Positions 54,232 to 63,908 of a stretch of 64,000 bases of DNA are shown here, one piece after another. The translations under genes and the position numbers were made by a program. The notes beneath the pieces are model-generated. The model was not told the origin of the DNA. It worked only from the letters and a program-made list of their open reading frames with translations, and did no database searches. Origin of the DNA: Sinorhizobium garamanticum (GTDB lineage: Bacteria > Pseudomonadota > Alphaproteobacteria > Rhizobiales > Rhizobiaceae); the NCBI RefSeq assembly GCF_029892065.1, contig NZ_CP120374.1, forward strand, positions 124,001 through 188,000, written 5' to 3'. Each line of letters starts with the position of its first letter. Position 1 is the first letter of the stretch.

Positions 54232-54290
54232 AACAAACACAGACAAAGGTCTCCGGTGACTTTCCGGCAGGCATTGCTAGGCTCATCGCC

Positions 54291-54324
54291 AGCAGCGCGT
54301 CCAGTAAGACGCGCGGCGCTGTTA
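54291..54324 (-). repeat. RIME-type mosaic repeat fragment
   Basis: AGCAGCGCGTCCAGTAAGAC followed by GCGCGGCGCTGTTA matches the first block of the RIME copies elsewhere in the window. Only about 34 bp remain. Confidence 0.45.
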
Positions 54325-54340
54325 GGACGGAAGGTCTGCG

Positions 54341-55018
54341 ATGCGTGTTCTTCTCCTCTTTGCTCTGTTGCTGCTTGGAATGGGCCATGGGCCGGCCGCG
54401 GCTGCCGAAACTTACGAGCTTCTCTTTCGGTCGACCGCACTGAAGGGGCTCGAGGCGGTGCCGGGTAATAGCGAAGCAGGGCGGAGCACGCTTGTCTATG
54501 ACAAGGTCATATCCGGTACCAATGTCGGGCAGACAGGCGGCAGCTTCGGCATAGGCCTGAAGATCGAGCCCAACGACAATGTCGCCATGACCCTCTATCA
54601 GGGCACCCGTTCCCGCGGGCTTGGCAATTATCCGGCTTCGGTCGGCAACCCCGTCATCATGTACTTCCTCGAAAACGTGCTTGCCGACGTTGCCGCTCAA
54701 TCGGGTGGCAGCCCCTTTTACATGCGCAACCGGATCAAGGAGGCCCTGCTGCGGGATGCGCAAGTCATGCCCGTATCACTCCACTACGAGAACCGCGACA
54801 TCGCCGCGCGCGAGGTAACGATCCGGCCGTTCACGAAAGACAAGGCGCGCGAGAGAATGGGGCGGTTTGCCGAACTGGCGCTTGCCGTCACCGTGTCGGA
54901 GGACATTCCTGGCTGGTACTATTCGCTGGTTGCCACCGTGCCGGCGGCTGCTGGCGGGGCAGAGGCCGGCTATTCCAACGCGATTACCCTGAAACGGGCG
55001 GGGGAGGGCCGGCCATGA
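54341..55018 (+). CDS. Conserved exported protein of the C1 cluster, unknown function
   Basis: The 225-residue protein has a signal peptide (MRVLLLFALLLLGMGHGPAA, cleaved near AAAAE) and then a beta-rich domain beginning TYELLFRSTALKGLEAVPGN. I do not recognise a family. It overlaps the next exported protein gene by 4 bp (ATGA), and the stop is just inside that gene. Its place between the regulator operon and the formaldehyde genes suggests a periplasmic accessory role in alcohol oxidation. That is inferred from position only. Confidence 0.75.
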   Translation: MRVLLLFALLLLGMGHGPAAAAETYELLFRSTALKGLEAVPGNSEAGRSTLVYDKVISGTNVGQTGGSFGIGLKIEPNDNVAMTLYQGTRSRGLGNYPASVGNPVIMYFLENVLADVAAQSGGSPFYMRNRIKEALLRDAQVMPVSLHYENRDIAAREVTIRPFTKDKARERMGRFAELALAVTVSEDIPGWYYSLVATVPAAAGGAEAGYSNAITLKRAGEGRP

Positions 55019-55368
55019 TGCGGGAAGCCCTATCAGCGCTGGCAATTGCAGCAGCCGCTGTGCCGGCAAGCGGACAGAGCGTGTCGGAGCGCCTGAACGA
55101 CTATCCGACCGAGGCGCGGGCCGACTACGTGTTCGGTTGCATGGCGGTCAATGGCCAAAGCCGAGCGGTGTTGGGCAAATGTGCCTGTTCGATCGACCTG
55201 ATCGCATCCATCTTGCCCTATGACAAATATGTCCAGGCCGAGACCGTGCTGTCGCTGCAGCAGGTAGGCGGCGAACATACGGCCATGTTCAAGTCGGCGG
55301 CCATGCCGCGCACGATGGTGGCCGATCTGAGGCGCGCCCAGGCAGAGGCGGAGATGCTGTGCTTCTGA
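55015..55368 (+). CDS. Conserved exported protein of the C1 cluster, unknown function
   Basis: The 117-residue protein has a signal peptide ending near PASGQS. The mature part carries four Cys, including a CACS motif near residue 57 (LGKCACSIDLIAS), Cys42 in VFGCMAVN and a C-terminal Cys. The Cys pattern suggests disulfides or cofactor binding in the periplasm. It is coupled to the preceding gene by a 4-bp overlap. No known family is recognised. Confidence 0.72.
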   Translation: MMREALSALAIAAAAVPASGQSVSERLNDYPTEARADYVFGCMAVNGQSRAVLGKCACSIDLIASILPYDKYVQAETVLSLQQVGGEHTAMFKSAAMPRTMVADLRRAQAEAEMLCF

Positions 55369-55370
55369 CC

Positions 55371-55464
55371 TACAGCACCGCACGTCTTATCCGACACGCA
55401 AACGGCGCTGTAGCACTTTGAACTGTTGCATGTTTCCTTAAATCGGCTGCGATTTAAGGAAACG
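55371..55464 (+). repeat. RIME-type mosaic repeat, copy 5
   Basis: TACAGCACCGCACGTCTTAT, CGCAAACGGCGCTGTAGCAC and TTTGAACTGTTGCATG are followed by the TTAA palindrome CCTTAAATCGGC...GATTTAAGGA. It lies between two convergent genes and matches the copy at 5385. Confidence 0.7.
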
Positions 55465-55498
55465 CCGAAGGCCACGTGCCTACGTGGAGAGGTATGGC

Positions 55499-56104
55499 TC
55501 AATCCGGCATCTGCTTGAGCAGGATCTGGGCAATGGCATAGGCGCGTTTCTCCAGAAGCACCGGCGTTTCACAGACATAGGTGAGCGCCTGTGCGCGTTC
55601 GCGGTAGATGCGCTCGTCCCAGTCGATCTGTTCCTCCAGTTTGTCGATACGGTCGAAATCCGGATCTTTCTGGCGCGTAAGCTTAGCCATCTCGACGCGG
55701 CCGTCGTCGATCCGCGAGGAGAGCGCGATCTGGCTGCGGGAATAGCGGGCAATCCCGGCGATCAGCCGCTGTCGGGTATCGGCGATTTTGTCGAATACGG
55801 CGAGGAAGATATTGCCGAGCAGTTGGCCGTCCACGGGAGCATTCTTCTCGACGAAGGCCCGGAGATGGGCCTCTGCTTCTTCGAGTGTAACCCGGCGAAG
55901 CGACACGACTTCCACCAAGTCATTTGCCGCAGGAGCAAGTGCCATAGGCGCTATCGGCTCCGGCCACATCAGGCTTGCCGAAAGGTTCTCGACCTTGCGC
56001 TGGATGCAGGGCCAGTCGGGATCGGAAAAGTCCGCAGCGCCTGCAAAGCCGGGAGCTTGCGTCAGGCAAAGTGCCAGACTGAACGCATAACTGGCGGCAC
56101 TCAT
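55499..56104 (-). CDS. Exported helical protein of the C1 cluster, unknown function
   Basis: The 201-residue protein has a signal peptide (SAASYAFSLALCLTQAPGFA) and is then mostly alpha-helical with a coiled-coil-like stretch (RIDKLEEQIDWDERIYRERA). Conserved-looking residues include WPCIQRKV near the mature N-terminus and YVCETPVLLEKRAYA near the C-terminus, giving one potential disulfide. GGGGAGA precedes the ATG. It is divergent from the formaldehyde dehydrogenase gene. The family is not recognised. Confidence 0.75.
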   Translation of the reverse strand: MSAASYAFSLALCLTQAPGFAGAADFSDPDWPCIQRKVENLSASLMWPEPIAPMALAPAANDLVEVVSLRRVTLEEAEAHLRAFVEKNAPVDGQLLGNIFLAVFDKIADTRQRLIAGIARYSRSQIALSSRIDDGRVEMAKLTRQKDPDFDRIDKLEEQIDWDERIYRERAQALTYVCETPVLLEKRAYAIAQILLKQMPD

Positions 56105-56275
56105 CTTCGGTCTCCCCTGTTCGAACGAGCGTCAGTATAGGCTGACCAAGGGAGAAGCCAAAGGTCGCGTTTTACACACTAAGGTCGCAATTGTCTTTGT
56201 GCTTTGGCGCGTCTGTAATCTGCGTACAAGGCCACACAGGGCCACCCTTACAGAACGCAGTTATCGGAGGCATTG

Positions 56276-57403
<1,128 letters not shown>

Positions 57404-57411
57404 GCGTGAAC

Positions 57412-58242
57412 ATGGAACTCGTAACGCAAAACCAATGTTTCGGCGGGACGCAGTCGGTCTACCGGCACATGTCCGATGTCTGCGGCGTCGAGATGACATT
57501 CGGCCTGTACCTGCCACCCCAGGCGCGGAGGCATCCGGTCCCACTGCTATGGTATCTCTCGGGGCTGACCTGTACCCATGAGAACGCCATGATCAAGGCG
57601 GGCCTGCAGCGGCACGCGGCGGAAGAGGGGCTGGCGCTGGTTTTCCCCGACACTTCGCCGCGCGGCGAAGGCGTCGCCGACGACGAGGCCTATGATCTCG
57701 GTCAGGGCGCAGGCTTCTACGTCAATGCGACGCAGAAGCCCTGGGCACGGCACTACCGGATGTATGACTACATCGTCACGGAATTGCCCGCTTTGCTGCA
57801 AGAGCACTTGCCGGTGAACGGCGTCAACGGCATTACCGGGCACTCGATGGGCGGTCATGGCGCGCTGACGATCGCCTTTCGCAATCCTTCGCTGTTCCGT
57901 TCGGTTTCCGCATTTGCACCGATTGTCAATCCAACCCGGTCCGACTGGGGCCGCAAGCAGTTCTCGGCCTATCTCGGTGACGACGAGGCCCATTGGGGCA
58001 CGTACGACGCCTGCCTGCTGCTAAGCGAACTTGGCTGGCAGGGCGATATCCTGATCGATCAGGGCATGGCGGACCAGTTTCTGGGACAGTTGCAGCCCGA
58101 GGCGATGGCCCGGCTGCTGGCCGAGCGGCGGCAAGCCAGCGTCCTCAGGATGCAGGCGGGATATGACCATAGCTACTACTTCGTGGCGAGCTTCGGCGAA
58201 GACCACGTGCGCTGGCATGCACAGCGGTTGAACACCGCGTAA
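57412..58242 (+). CDS. fghA: S-formylglutathione hydrolase
   Basis: The 276-residue esterase-D-type hydrolase releases formate and glutathione from S-formylglutathione. The nucleophile is Ser in GHSMGGHGAL, with GLTCTHENAMIKAG as oxyanion region and HSYYF near the C-terminus carrying the triad His. ATG 57412 gives the usual length; TTG 57400 or GTG 57406 are alternatives overlapping the dehydrogenase stop. It is cotranscribed with the dehydrogenase and followed by the cytochrome c gene. Confidence 0.95.
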   Translation: MELVTQNQCFGGTQSVYRHMSDVCGVEMTFGLYLPPQARRHPVPLLWYLSGLTCTHENAMIKAGLQRHAAEEGLALVFPDTSPRGEGVADDEAYDLGQGAGFYVNATQKPWARHYRMYDYIVTELPALLQEHLPVNGVNGITGHSMGGHGALTIAFRNPSLFRSVSAFAPIVNPTRSDWGRKQFSAYLGDDEAHWGTYDACLLLSELGWQGDILIDQGMADQFLGQLQPEAMARLLAERRQASVLRMQAGYDHSYYFVASFGEDHVRWHAQRLNTA

Positions 58243-58255
58243 GGGAGAGGAAGGC

Positions 58256-58669
58256 ATGGCTTTTAGACCTGGTACCGCACTGACCGCAGTCGTCGTATTT
58301 GGTGGAGTTTTCGCAGGCTCGGTTGCGCCGGCGCTCGCTCTTGATCCCGCGGCCGGCGACCCAGCGGCGGGCAAGACGGTGTTTCGCAAGTGTCAGGCCT
58401 GCCATGCGATCGGTCCGGATGCCAAATCGAAGACTGGCCCCCTGCTCACCGGTGTGGTCGACCGCCCCGCCGGCAAAATCGAAGGGTTCTCCTATTCCCC
58501 TGCCATGGCCAAGGCGGCGGAAGGTGGATTGACCTGGACGCCTGAGAAGATCGCTGAGTTCGTGACCAACCCGAAAGCCTTTTTGCCCGGCACGAAGATG
58601 ACCTTTGCTGGATTGCGCAAGGATCAGGAGCGCGCCGATCTGATCGCCTATTTGGCAACGTTTCCCTAA
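58256..58669 (+). CDS. Cytochrome c (class I, c2-like)
   Basis: The 137-residue precursor has a signal peptide ending near APALA-LD. The haem-binding CQACH is at residues 46-50 and the distal Met is Met115 in PGTKMTFAG, a cytochrome c2-like arrangement. It could accept electrons from XoxG and pass them to a terminal oxidase. GGGAGAGGAAGG precedes the ATG. It is the last gene of the formaldehyde operon; a strong terminator follows directly. Confidence 0.92.
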   Translation: MAFRPGTALTAVVVFGGVFAGSVAPALALDPAAGDPAAGKTVFRKCQACHAIGPDAKSKTGPLLTGVVDRPAGKIEGFSYSPAMAKAAEGGLTWTPEKIAEFVTNPKAFLPGTKMTFAGLRKDQERADLIAYLATFP

Positions 58670-58707
58670 AGCGCGTCGCACTCAATTGCAGCCACGCGAC
58701 GCGCTTT
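58668..58707 (+). terminator. Terminator after the cytochrome c gene
   Basis: AAAGCGCGTCGC and GCGACGCGCTTT form a 12-bp stem starting at the stop codon. The 3' arm ends in TTT and AGG follows, so it is more hairpin than T-tract. Confidence 0.6.
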
Positions 58708-58772
58708 AGGTCCTTGATTTCATGCATGTCGTTGTCCCGAAACCGCAGCACACTCTCGGGCGACATTCACCA
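58708..58772 (+). repeat. Rhizobial intergenic repeat with GTCGTTGTCCCGAAACCGC core
   Basis: The segment TTTCATGCATGTCGTTGTCC, then GAAACCGCAGCACACT and GGGCGACAT, ends in an inverted match to ATGTCG. From memory this palindromic unit is very common between genes of Rhizobium and Sinorhizobium, often joined to a hairpin like the one just before it. Confidence 0.5.
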
Positions 58773-58942
58773 AAGCGAAGGAGGAGCCGAAAACCAAAAG
58801 CAGGACGAAGGTGCCCCGGCCTCGTTGAAGCCGCGGGGATAGTGTCGCAGGCCGATGCCGGGAAGTGAGGAGACCGTGAGGTTTTCCCGGAGCGAGCGGG
58901 TTGAATTGACCCTGATCGGCAGCACTCGAGAGGAGGATGAAA

Positions 58943-60748
58943 ATGAAACGACTTCTTACATTGCTTGCCATCATGTCGGTAGGCGGCAGCGCGCAGGTCG
59001 CTCTTGCCAACTCGGAATTGCAGAAGCTTATCGACGATCCCAATCAATGGGCTATCCAGACCGGCGACTACGCCAACCTGCGCTACTCGAAGCTCGACCA
59101 GATCACCAAGGACAATGTCGGGAAACTGCAGGTGGCATGGACTTTCTCGACCGGCGTGCTGCGCGGTCACGAAGGTGCGCCGCTCGTCGTCGGCGACATC
59201 ATGTACGTCCATACGCCGTTTCCGAACACGGTCTACGCGCTGGATCTCAAGAATGACGGCCAGATTCTTTGGAAATATGAGCCGAAACAGGATCCGAACG
59301 TCATTCCCGTGATGTGTTGCGACACCGTCAATCGCGGTGTGGCCTATGCGGATAACAAGATCTTCCTGCATCAGGCCGACACAACGGTCGTGGCGCTCGA
59401 CGCCAAGACCGGCAAGGTCATCTGGAGCGTCAAGAACGGCGATGCTTCCAAGGGCGAGACCAACACCGCCACCGTCATGCCCGTGAAGGACAAAGTGCTT
59501 GTCGGTATCTCCGGCGGCGAGTTCGGTGTGCGCGGTTCCGTGACGGCCTATTCGATCGCGGACGGCAAGCTCCTGTGGCGCGGTTATTCCATGGGCCCTG
59601 ACAGCGATACGCTGATGGATCCCGAAAAAACCACCCACCTGGGCAAGCCCGTCGGTAAGGACTCGGGCCTCACCACCTGGGAGGGCGATCAGTGGAAGAT
59701 CGGCGGTGGTACGACCTGGGGCTGGTACGCCTATGATCCCGAACTGAACCTGATGTATTACGGATCGGGCAACCCCTCGACCTGGAACCCCACCCAGCGA
59801 CCCGGTGACAACCGCTGGTCGATGACAATCTGGGCGCGCGATGTCGATACCGGCATGGCCAAATGGGTCTACCAGATGACGCCCCACGACGAATGGGACT
59901 ATGACGGCGTCAATGAGATGATCCTTACCGACCAGCAGATCGACGGCAAGGATCGCAAGCTGCTGACCCATTTCGACCGCAACGGCTTCGGCTATACGAT
60001 GGACCGTGTTACCGGCGAGCTGCTGGTGGCCGAGAAATTCGATCCCAAGGTCAATTGGGCGAGCGAAGTAAACATGGACCCGAAGTCCGACCAGTACGGT
60101 CGGCCGCAGGTCGTGGCGCAGTTTTCGACCGAGCAGAATGGCGAGGACACCAACTCGACCGGTATCTGCCCGGCGGCGCTCGGATCCAAGGACCAGCAGC
60201 CCGCGGCCTATTCGCCGAAGACCGAGCTGTTCTACGTGCCCACCAACCATGTCTGCATGGACTACGAACCGTTCCGGGTAAACTACACCGCCGGTCAGCC
60301 CTATGTCGGGGCAACGCTGTCGATGTATCCGGCGGCAGACAGCCATGGCGGCATGGGCAATTTCATTGCCTGGGATAACAAGGAAGGCAAGATCAAGTGG
60401 TCCCTGCCGGAACCCTTCTCCGTCTGGTCGGGCGCTCTGGCAACAGCCGGTGACGTGGTCTTCTACGGAACGCTCGAGGGCTACCTGAAGGCGGTCGATG
60501 CCTCCACGGGTAAGGAGCTCTATCGCTTCAAAACGCCTTCAGGGGTGATCGGCAACGTGATGACCTACGCCCGTGACGGCAAGCAGTACGTGGCCGTGCT
60601 CTCGGGTGTCGGCGGCTGGGCCGGCATTGGTCTGGCAGCGGGCCTGACCAACCCGAATGAAGGTCTGGGAGCTGTCGGCGGCTATGCGGCCCTCAGCAAC
60701 TACACCGCGCTCGGCGGCACGCTCACCGTGTTCAAGCTGCCGGATTGA
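58943..60748 (+). CDS. xoxF: Lanthanide-type PQQ methanol dehydrogenase XoxF
   Basis: The 601-residue quinoprotein has a signal peptide cleaved near ALA-NS. Key residues are all visible: adjacent Cys125-Cys126 (the PQQ-stacking disulfide), metal ligands Glu193 and Asn277 (GSGNPSTWN), catalytic Asp319 and the extra Asp321 in HDEWDYDGV. The second Asp is the hallmark of lanthanide-dependent XoxF; MxaF has Ala there. It oxidises methanol to formaldehyde, or further, in the periplasm. ATG 58943 is six bases after AGGAGG; ATG 58937 is too close. xoxG and xoxJ follow. Confidence 0.96.
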   Translation: MKRLLTLLAIMSVGGSAQVALANSELQKLIDDPNQWAIQTGDYANLRYSKLDQITKDNVGKLQVAWTFSTGVLRGHEGAPLVVGDIMYVHTPFPNTVYALDLKNDGQILWKYEPKQDPNVIPVMCCDTVNRGVAYADNKIFLHQADTTVVALDAKTGKVIWSVKNGDASKGETNTATVMPVKDKVLVGISGGEFGVRGSVTAYSIADGKLLWRGYSMGPDSDTLMDPEKTTHLGKPVGKDSGLTTWEGDQWKIGGGTTWGWYAYDPELNLMYYGSGNPSTWNPTQRPGDNRWSMTIWARDVDTGMAKWVYQMTPHDEWDYDGVNEMILTDQQIDGKDRKLLTHFDRNGFGYTMDRVTGELLVAEKFDPKVNWASEVNMDPKSDQYGRPQVVAQFSTEQNGEDTNSTGICPAALGSKDQQPAAYSPKTELFYVPTNHVCMDYEPFRVNYTAGQPYVGATLSMYPAADSHGGMGNFIAWDNKEGKIKWSLPEPFSVWSGALATAGDVVFYGTLEGYLKAVDASTGKELYRFKTPSGVIGNVMTYARDGKQYVAVLSGVGGWAGIGLAAGLTNPNEGLGAVGGYAALSNYTALGGTLTVFKLPD

Positions 60749-60770
60749 AGCGGCAATCTTCGCTCAGGGA

Positions 60771-60800
60771 ATGGGCGCGGGTAGCCAAACCCGCGTCCAT
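60771..60800 (+). terminator. Hairpin between xoxF and xoxG
   Basis: ATGGGCGCGGGT and ACCCGCGTCCAT pair with one G-T wobble around AGCCAA. No T-tract follows, so it is more likely an attenuator or mRNA-stabilising structure that sets XoxF above XoxG than a full terminator. Confidence 0.45.
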
Positions 60801-60826
60801 TCGTCTCCCGCCTAAAAGGACGTAAG

Positions 60827-61363
60827 ATGACTAGAACCACACTCGCTATACCGTTGATCCTTTCCGTGTTGACGTTTCTTGCCGGCACCGCTGGCGCAGA
60901 AGACGCATCGGCGCCAAAGGACAACATCACCGCGGTCCGCAGCGAGAACGGGCGGTATTTTACCGCCGATGACGTTCCGACCTTCAACATCGCCAAGGAT
61001 GGCACGGTCGACTGGATGACCTATTCGGGCTTCCGCCGCTACCACTCCGAATGTCATGTCTGTCATGGCCCGGAGGGGGAGGGCTCAAGCTACGCGCCGG
61101 CCTTGAAGAACTCGGCGATAAACTTGGACTACTACGCCTTTCTCGAAGTTGTCACGAACGGACGCAAGAAGGTGAACGTGGCCGAGCACTCGGTGATGCC
61201 CGCCTTCGGTGAGAACGCCAACGTGATGTGTTATCTCGACGACATCTATACCTATTTGAAAGCGCGTGGCTCCGGTGCCTTGCCGCGGGGACGCCCGGCC
61301 AAGAAGGAAGCGAAATCGGATGCGATCCGGGATGCTGAAAAATCGTGCCTCGGCAGTAACTAG
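60827..61363 (+). CDS. xoxG: XoxG cytochrome c (electron acceptor of XoxF)
   Basis: The 178-residue precursor has a signal peptide (IPLILSVLTFLAGTAGAE). The haem motif CHVCH is at residues 76-80 and the likely axial Met is Met124 in HSVMPAFGENANVMC. This is the cytochrome c(L)-like XoxG that takes electrons from XoxF. Its position directly after xoxF and before xoxJ fits. AAAGGA precedes the ATG. Confidence 0.93.
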   Translation: MTRTTLAIPLILSVLTFLAGTAGAEDASAPKDNITAVRSENGRYFTADDVPTFNIAKDGTVDWMTYSGFRRYHSECHVCHGPEGEGSSYAPALKNSAINLDYYAFLEVVTNGRKKVNVAEHSVMPAFGENANVMCYLDDIYTYLKARGSGALPRGRPAKKEAKSDAIRDAEKSCLGSN

Positions 61364-62186
61364 CCTCGTCGGGCCAGTCAGCGCTCTCGTCCTGCTCGTC
61401 TGTGCCGGTCCGTCAATGGCACAGACGTCGGACTTGGTGTCGAAGACAGCTTTCCGAGTCTGTGCCGATCCGGCCAATCTGCCGATGTCGGATCGCTCGG
61501 GCGAAGGGTACGAGAACAAGATTGCCGAGCTGATGGCGTCCAAGCTCGGACTGCCATTGGACTATACCTGGTTTCCAATGGCCACCGGCTTCATTCGCAA
61601 GACCCTGCAGGCCAATACCTGCGATGTGGTCATTGGCTACGCCCAGGGCGACGAGCTGGTATTGAATACCAACCACTACTACACCTCTGCATATGTACTG
61701 ATCGTCCACTCGGGCGGTCCGCTGTCCGGCGTCACGAAGCTGTCTGATCCACTCCTCAAGGACAAGCGGATCGGCATTATCGCGGGAACCCCGCCGGCGA
61801 CGCATATGGCGAGGAACGGACTGTTGCCCAAAGCGAAGCCGTACCATCTGATGGTCGATCGGCGTTACGAGGACCCGGCCGACGAGATGCTTGCCGACCT
61901 GAAGTCCGGCGCCATAGACGCAGCCATCCTCTGGGGGCCGATCGGTGCGCCCGTGGTCAAGGCGAGCCATCCGGACCTGAAGGTGACGCCGCTTTTGCAG
62001 GAGCCGACGCTGCCGAAGCTCTTCTACCGCATCACCATGGGCGTGCGGCAAGGCGAGAAGGTCTGGGAGCGCAAGCTGAACTCCCTGATCCGCAGGAATC
62101 AGTCTGAGATCAACACCATTCTCACGGAGGCGGGTGTGCCGCTGGTGAACGATATGGGGACAGGGCCGCTTAAGGTGTCACAATGA
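61320..62186 (+). CDS. xoxJ: XoxJ periplasmic binding-like protein
   Basis: The 288-residue protein has a signal peptide (SALVLLVCAGPSMAQ) and a family-3 solute-binding fold (FRVCADPANLPMSDRSGEGY, ENKIAELMASKLGLP). It matches the MxaJ/XoxJ group found with PQQ methanol dehydrogenases. XoxJ is thought to help load or activate XoxF rather than import a solute. It overlaps the end of xoxG by about 44 bp in another frame, or about 32 bp if ATG 61332 is used. Confidence 0.9.
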   Translation: MRSGMLKNRASAVTSLVGPVSALVLLVCAGPSMAQTSDLVSKTAFRVCADPANLPMSDRSGEGYENKIAELMASKLGLPLDYTWFPMATGFIRKTLQANTCDVVIGYAQGDELVLNTNHYYTSAYVLIVHSGGPLSGVTKLSDPLLKDKRIGIIAGTPPATHMARNGLLPKAKPYHLMVDRRYEDPADEMLADLKSGAIDAAILWGPIGAPVVKASHPDLKVTPLLQEPTLPKLFYRITMGVRQGEKVWERKLNSLIRRNQSEINTILTEAGVPLVNDMGTGPLKVSQ

Positions 62187-62223
62187 TCCGTCCGCAGCTT
62201 GCCTGCCTCGGCGGCTGCCGGCC

Positions 62224-62596
62224 TCACGTTTTGAAGAGGTGATTATTTAGGATGCAACGAAGGCCGCGCAGCCAGCTGTCGTCGGTGTTCGAGCGGATGT
62301 CGACCGCAAGACCGCGCAGCACCTCGCCGGAGCGCACGTCGCGCAGCACCAGGTTTATCGATAGAACGAGATTGGAGACCTTCCGCCACGAAACGGTGGC
62401 GCGCGGCCCCCTCCAACAGCTTGAGCCGCGCCGTTTCATCGGCGCGCACACCGTTGTAGGCGCCCTCCGTCGACAGGTCGATGAAGGTCATGCCGAGGAA
62501 CGCCACCTTGGCGCCCGGCATCAGCGGCTTGTCGAGCCCTGCCAAGGCGAGTGTCGGCAACAAGGCCAGGATTAGCGCCATCAGGATGCGTTGCAT
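62224..62596 (-). pseudogene. Broken DUF2380-type exported protein
   Basis: The start (MQRILMALILALLPTLALAG, then GAKVAFLGMTFIDLSTEGAY and ARLKLLEGAARHRFVAEG) is a signal peptide plus the DUF2380 N-terminus. The same gene's C-terminus (KVSNLVLSINLVLRDVRSGE, then LRGLAVDIRSNTDDSWLRGL) is in a different frame on the same strand. The conserved middle of about 40 residues between LLE and VSNL is missing, so an internal deletion with frameshift joined the two parts near 62400. Relatives accompany PQQ-alcohol dehydrogenase genes. Confidence 0.7.
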
Positions 62597-62719
62597 GGCT
62601 CAGCCTAGCACAGGCATTTTGCGAAACCACGCTCCTTAAGTCTCGGTTTTAAGGCACAAATTGCCCTGTTAATCTTTTCGCCCAAGGGACTTCACGGAGA
62701 TTGGGAGGTCGTTCCGGCA

Positions 62720-63907
62720 ATGTCCAACCTACGGCTCGCGCTTGCCGTTTTTTGCGCGGCGATGCTTGTCGCGCTCCCTTTGCGGGCCATGGAGGTGAAA
62801 GCTGCCGTGCTCAGGATCGATCGCGTGGTCGGCCCGCCGATTTCTCGGCTCGATGCGCCGCCTGCCGATCTGGGTTTTGCCGGCGCCATGCTGGGTAACG
62901 AGGACAATCGGACGACTGGCGCCTTCACGGACACGGACTACACGCTGAAGACGCAGGCGGTAGCACCGGATAAGGCGGCGGCAGCGCTGGATGCGCTGAA
63001 AGCCGAAGGCTTCGGCCTGATCACGGTGATCGCCGAGGGCGACACCCTGAAGGCGCTGTCAGACGGGGCTGGGCCCGAGGTGCTGCTTTTGAATGCAGGC
63101 GCTCGTGACGAGACGCTGCGCGACGCAGACTGCCGCGCCAACGTGCTGCATGTCTCACCGAGCCGCTCCATGCTCAGCGATAGCGTTATCCAGTTCCTCA
63201 TGTGGAAGAAGTGGCCGCGTATCCTCCTGATCCACGGCTCGCACCCCGAAGACACGCTTCTGGCAGAAAACTATCGCAAGTCGGCCGCGAAGTTCGGTGC
63301 GACGATCGTCGAGGAGCGCGAGTTCGTCGACACGGGCGGCGCCCGGCGCACGGATACCGGCCACGTCATGGTGCAAAAACAGATCCCCGCATTTACACAG
63401 GATGCCGAGGATTACGACGTGATCATCGCGGCCGACGAGGCCGGCGTCTTCGCACCCTACCTGCCTTATCACTCCTGGGATCCAAGGCCTGTGGCAGGAT
63501 CCGCGGGCCTTCGCCCGGTGTCCTGGCATGCCGCCCATGAAGCCTGGGGCGCGACGCAGTTCCAACGCCGCTTCGAGAAACTGACCGGGCGCAACATGCG
63601 CGAGGAGGACTATCAGACATGGCTTGCCATGCGCGTGATCGGCGAGGCCGTGACGCAGTCCGGCAAGACCGACCCGGCGTCCGTGCGGGCCTATGCTCTT
63701 TCGGAGGATTTCGAGTTGGCGGCGTTCAAGGGGCAGAAGCTGACCTTCCGCCCGTGGAACGGGCAACTGCGCCAGCCGATCCTTTTGACCGACGGTCGGG
63801 TGACGGTGTCCGTTTCGCCGCAGGATGGCTACCTGCACCAGCATTCGCCGCTCGACACGCTGGGTATCGATGCACCCGAAACCGCTTGCCACGCCTTTGG
63901 AGGATAG
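62720..63907 (+). CDS. PQQ-associated ABC transporter substrate-binding protein
   Basis: The 395-residue protein has a signal peptide (LRLALAVFCAAMLVALPLRA) and a type-1 periplasmic-binding fold. LLNAGARDETLRDADCRANV, FLMWKKWPRILLIHGSHPED and ADEAGVFAPYLPYHSWDPRP fit the binding protein of the ABC system associated with PQQ-dependent alcohol catabolism (TIGR03863-type). GGGAGG lies 11 bases before the ATG. The ligand may be an alcohol, a PQQ-related compound or a lanthanide chelator. The downstream gene starts one base after its stop codon. Confidence 0.88.
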   Translation: MSNLRLALAVFCAAMLVALPLRAMEVKAAVLRIDRVVGPPISRLDAPPADLGFAGAMLGNEDNRTTGAFTDTDYTLKTQAVAPDKAAAALDALKAEGFGLITVIAEGDTLKALSDGAGPEVLLLNAGARDETLRDADCRANVLHVSPSRSMLSDSVIQFLMWKKWPRILLIHGSHPEDTLLAENYRKSAAKFGATIVEEREFVDTGGARRTDTGHVMVQKQIPAFTQDAEDYDVIIAADEAGVFAPYLPYHSWDPRPVAGSAGLRPVSWHAAHEAWGATQFQRRFEKLTGRNMREEDYQTWLAMRVIGEAVTQSGKTDPASVRAYALSEDFELAAFKGQKLTFRPWNGQLRQPILLTDGRVTVSVSPQDGYLHQHSPLDTLGIDAPETACHAFGG

Positions 63908-63908
63908 A

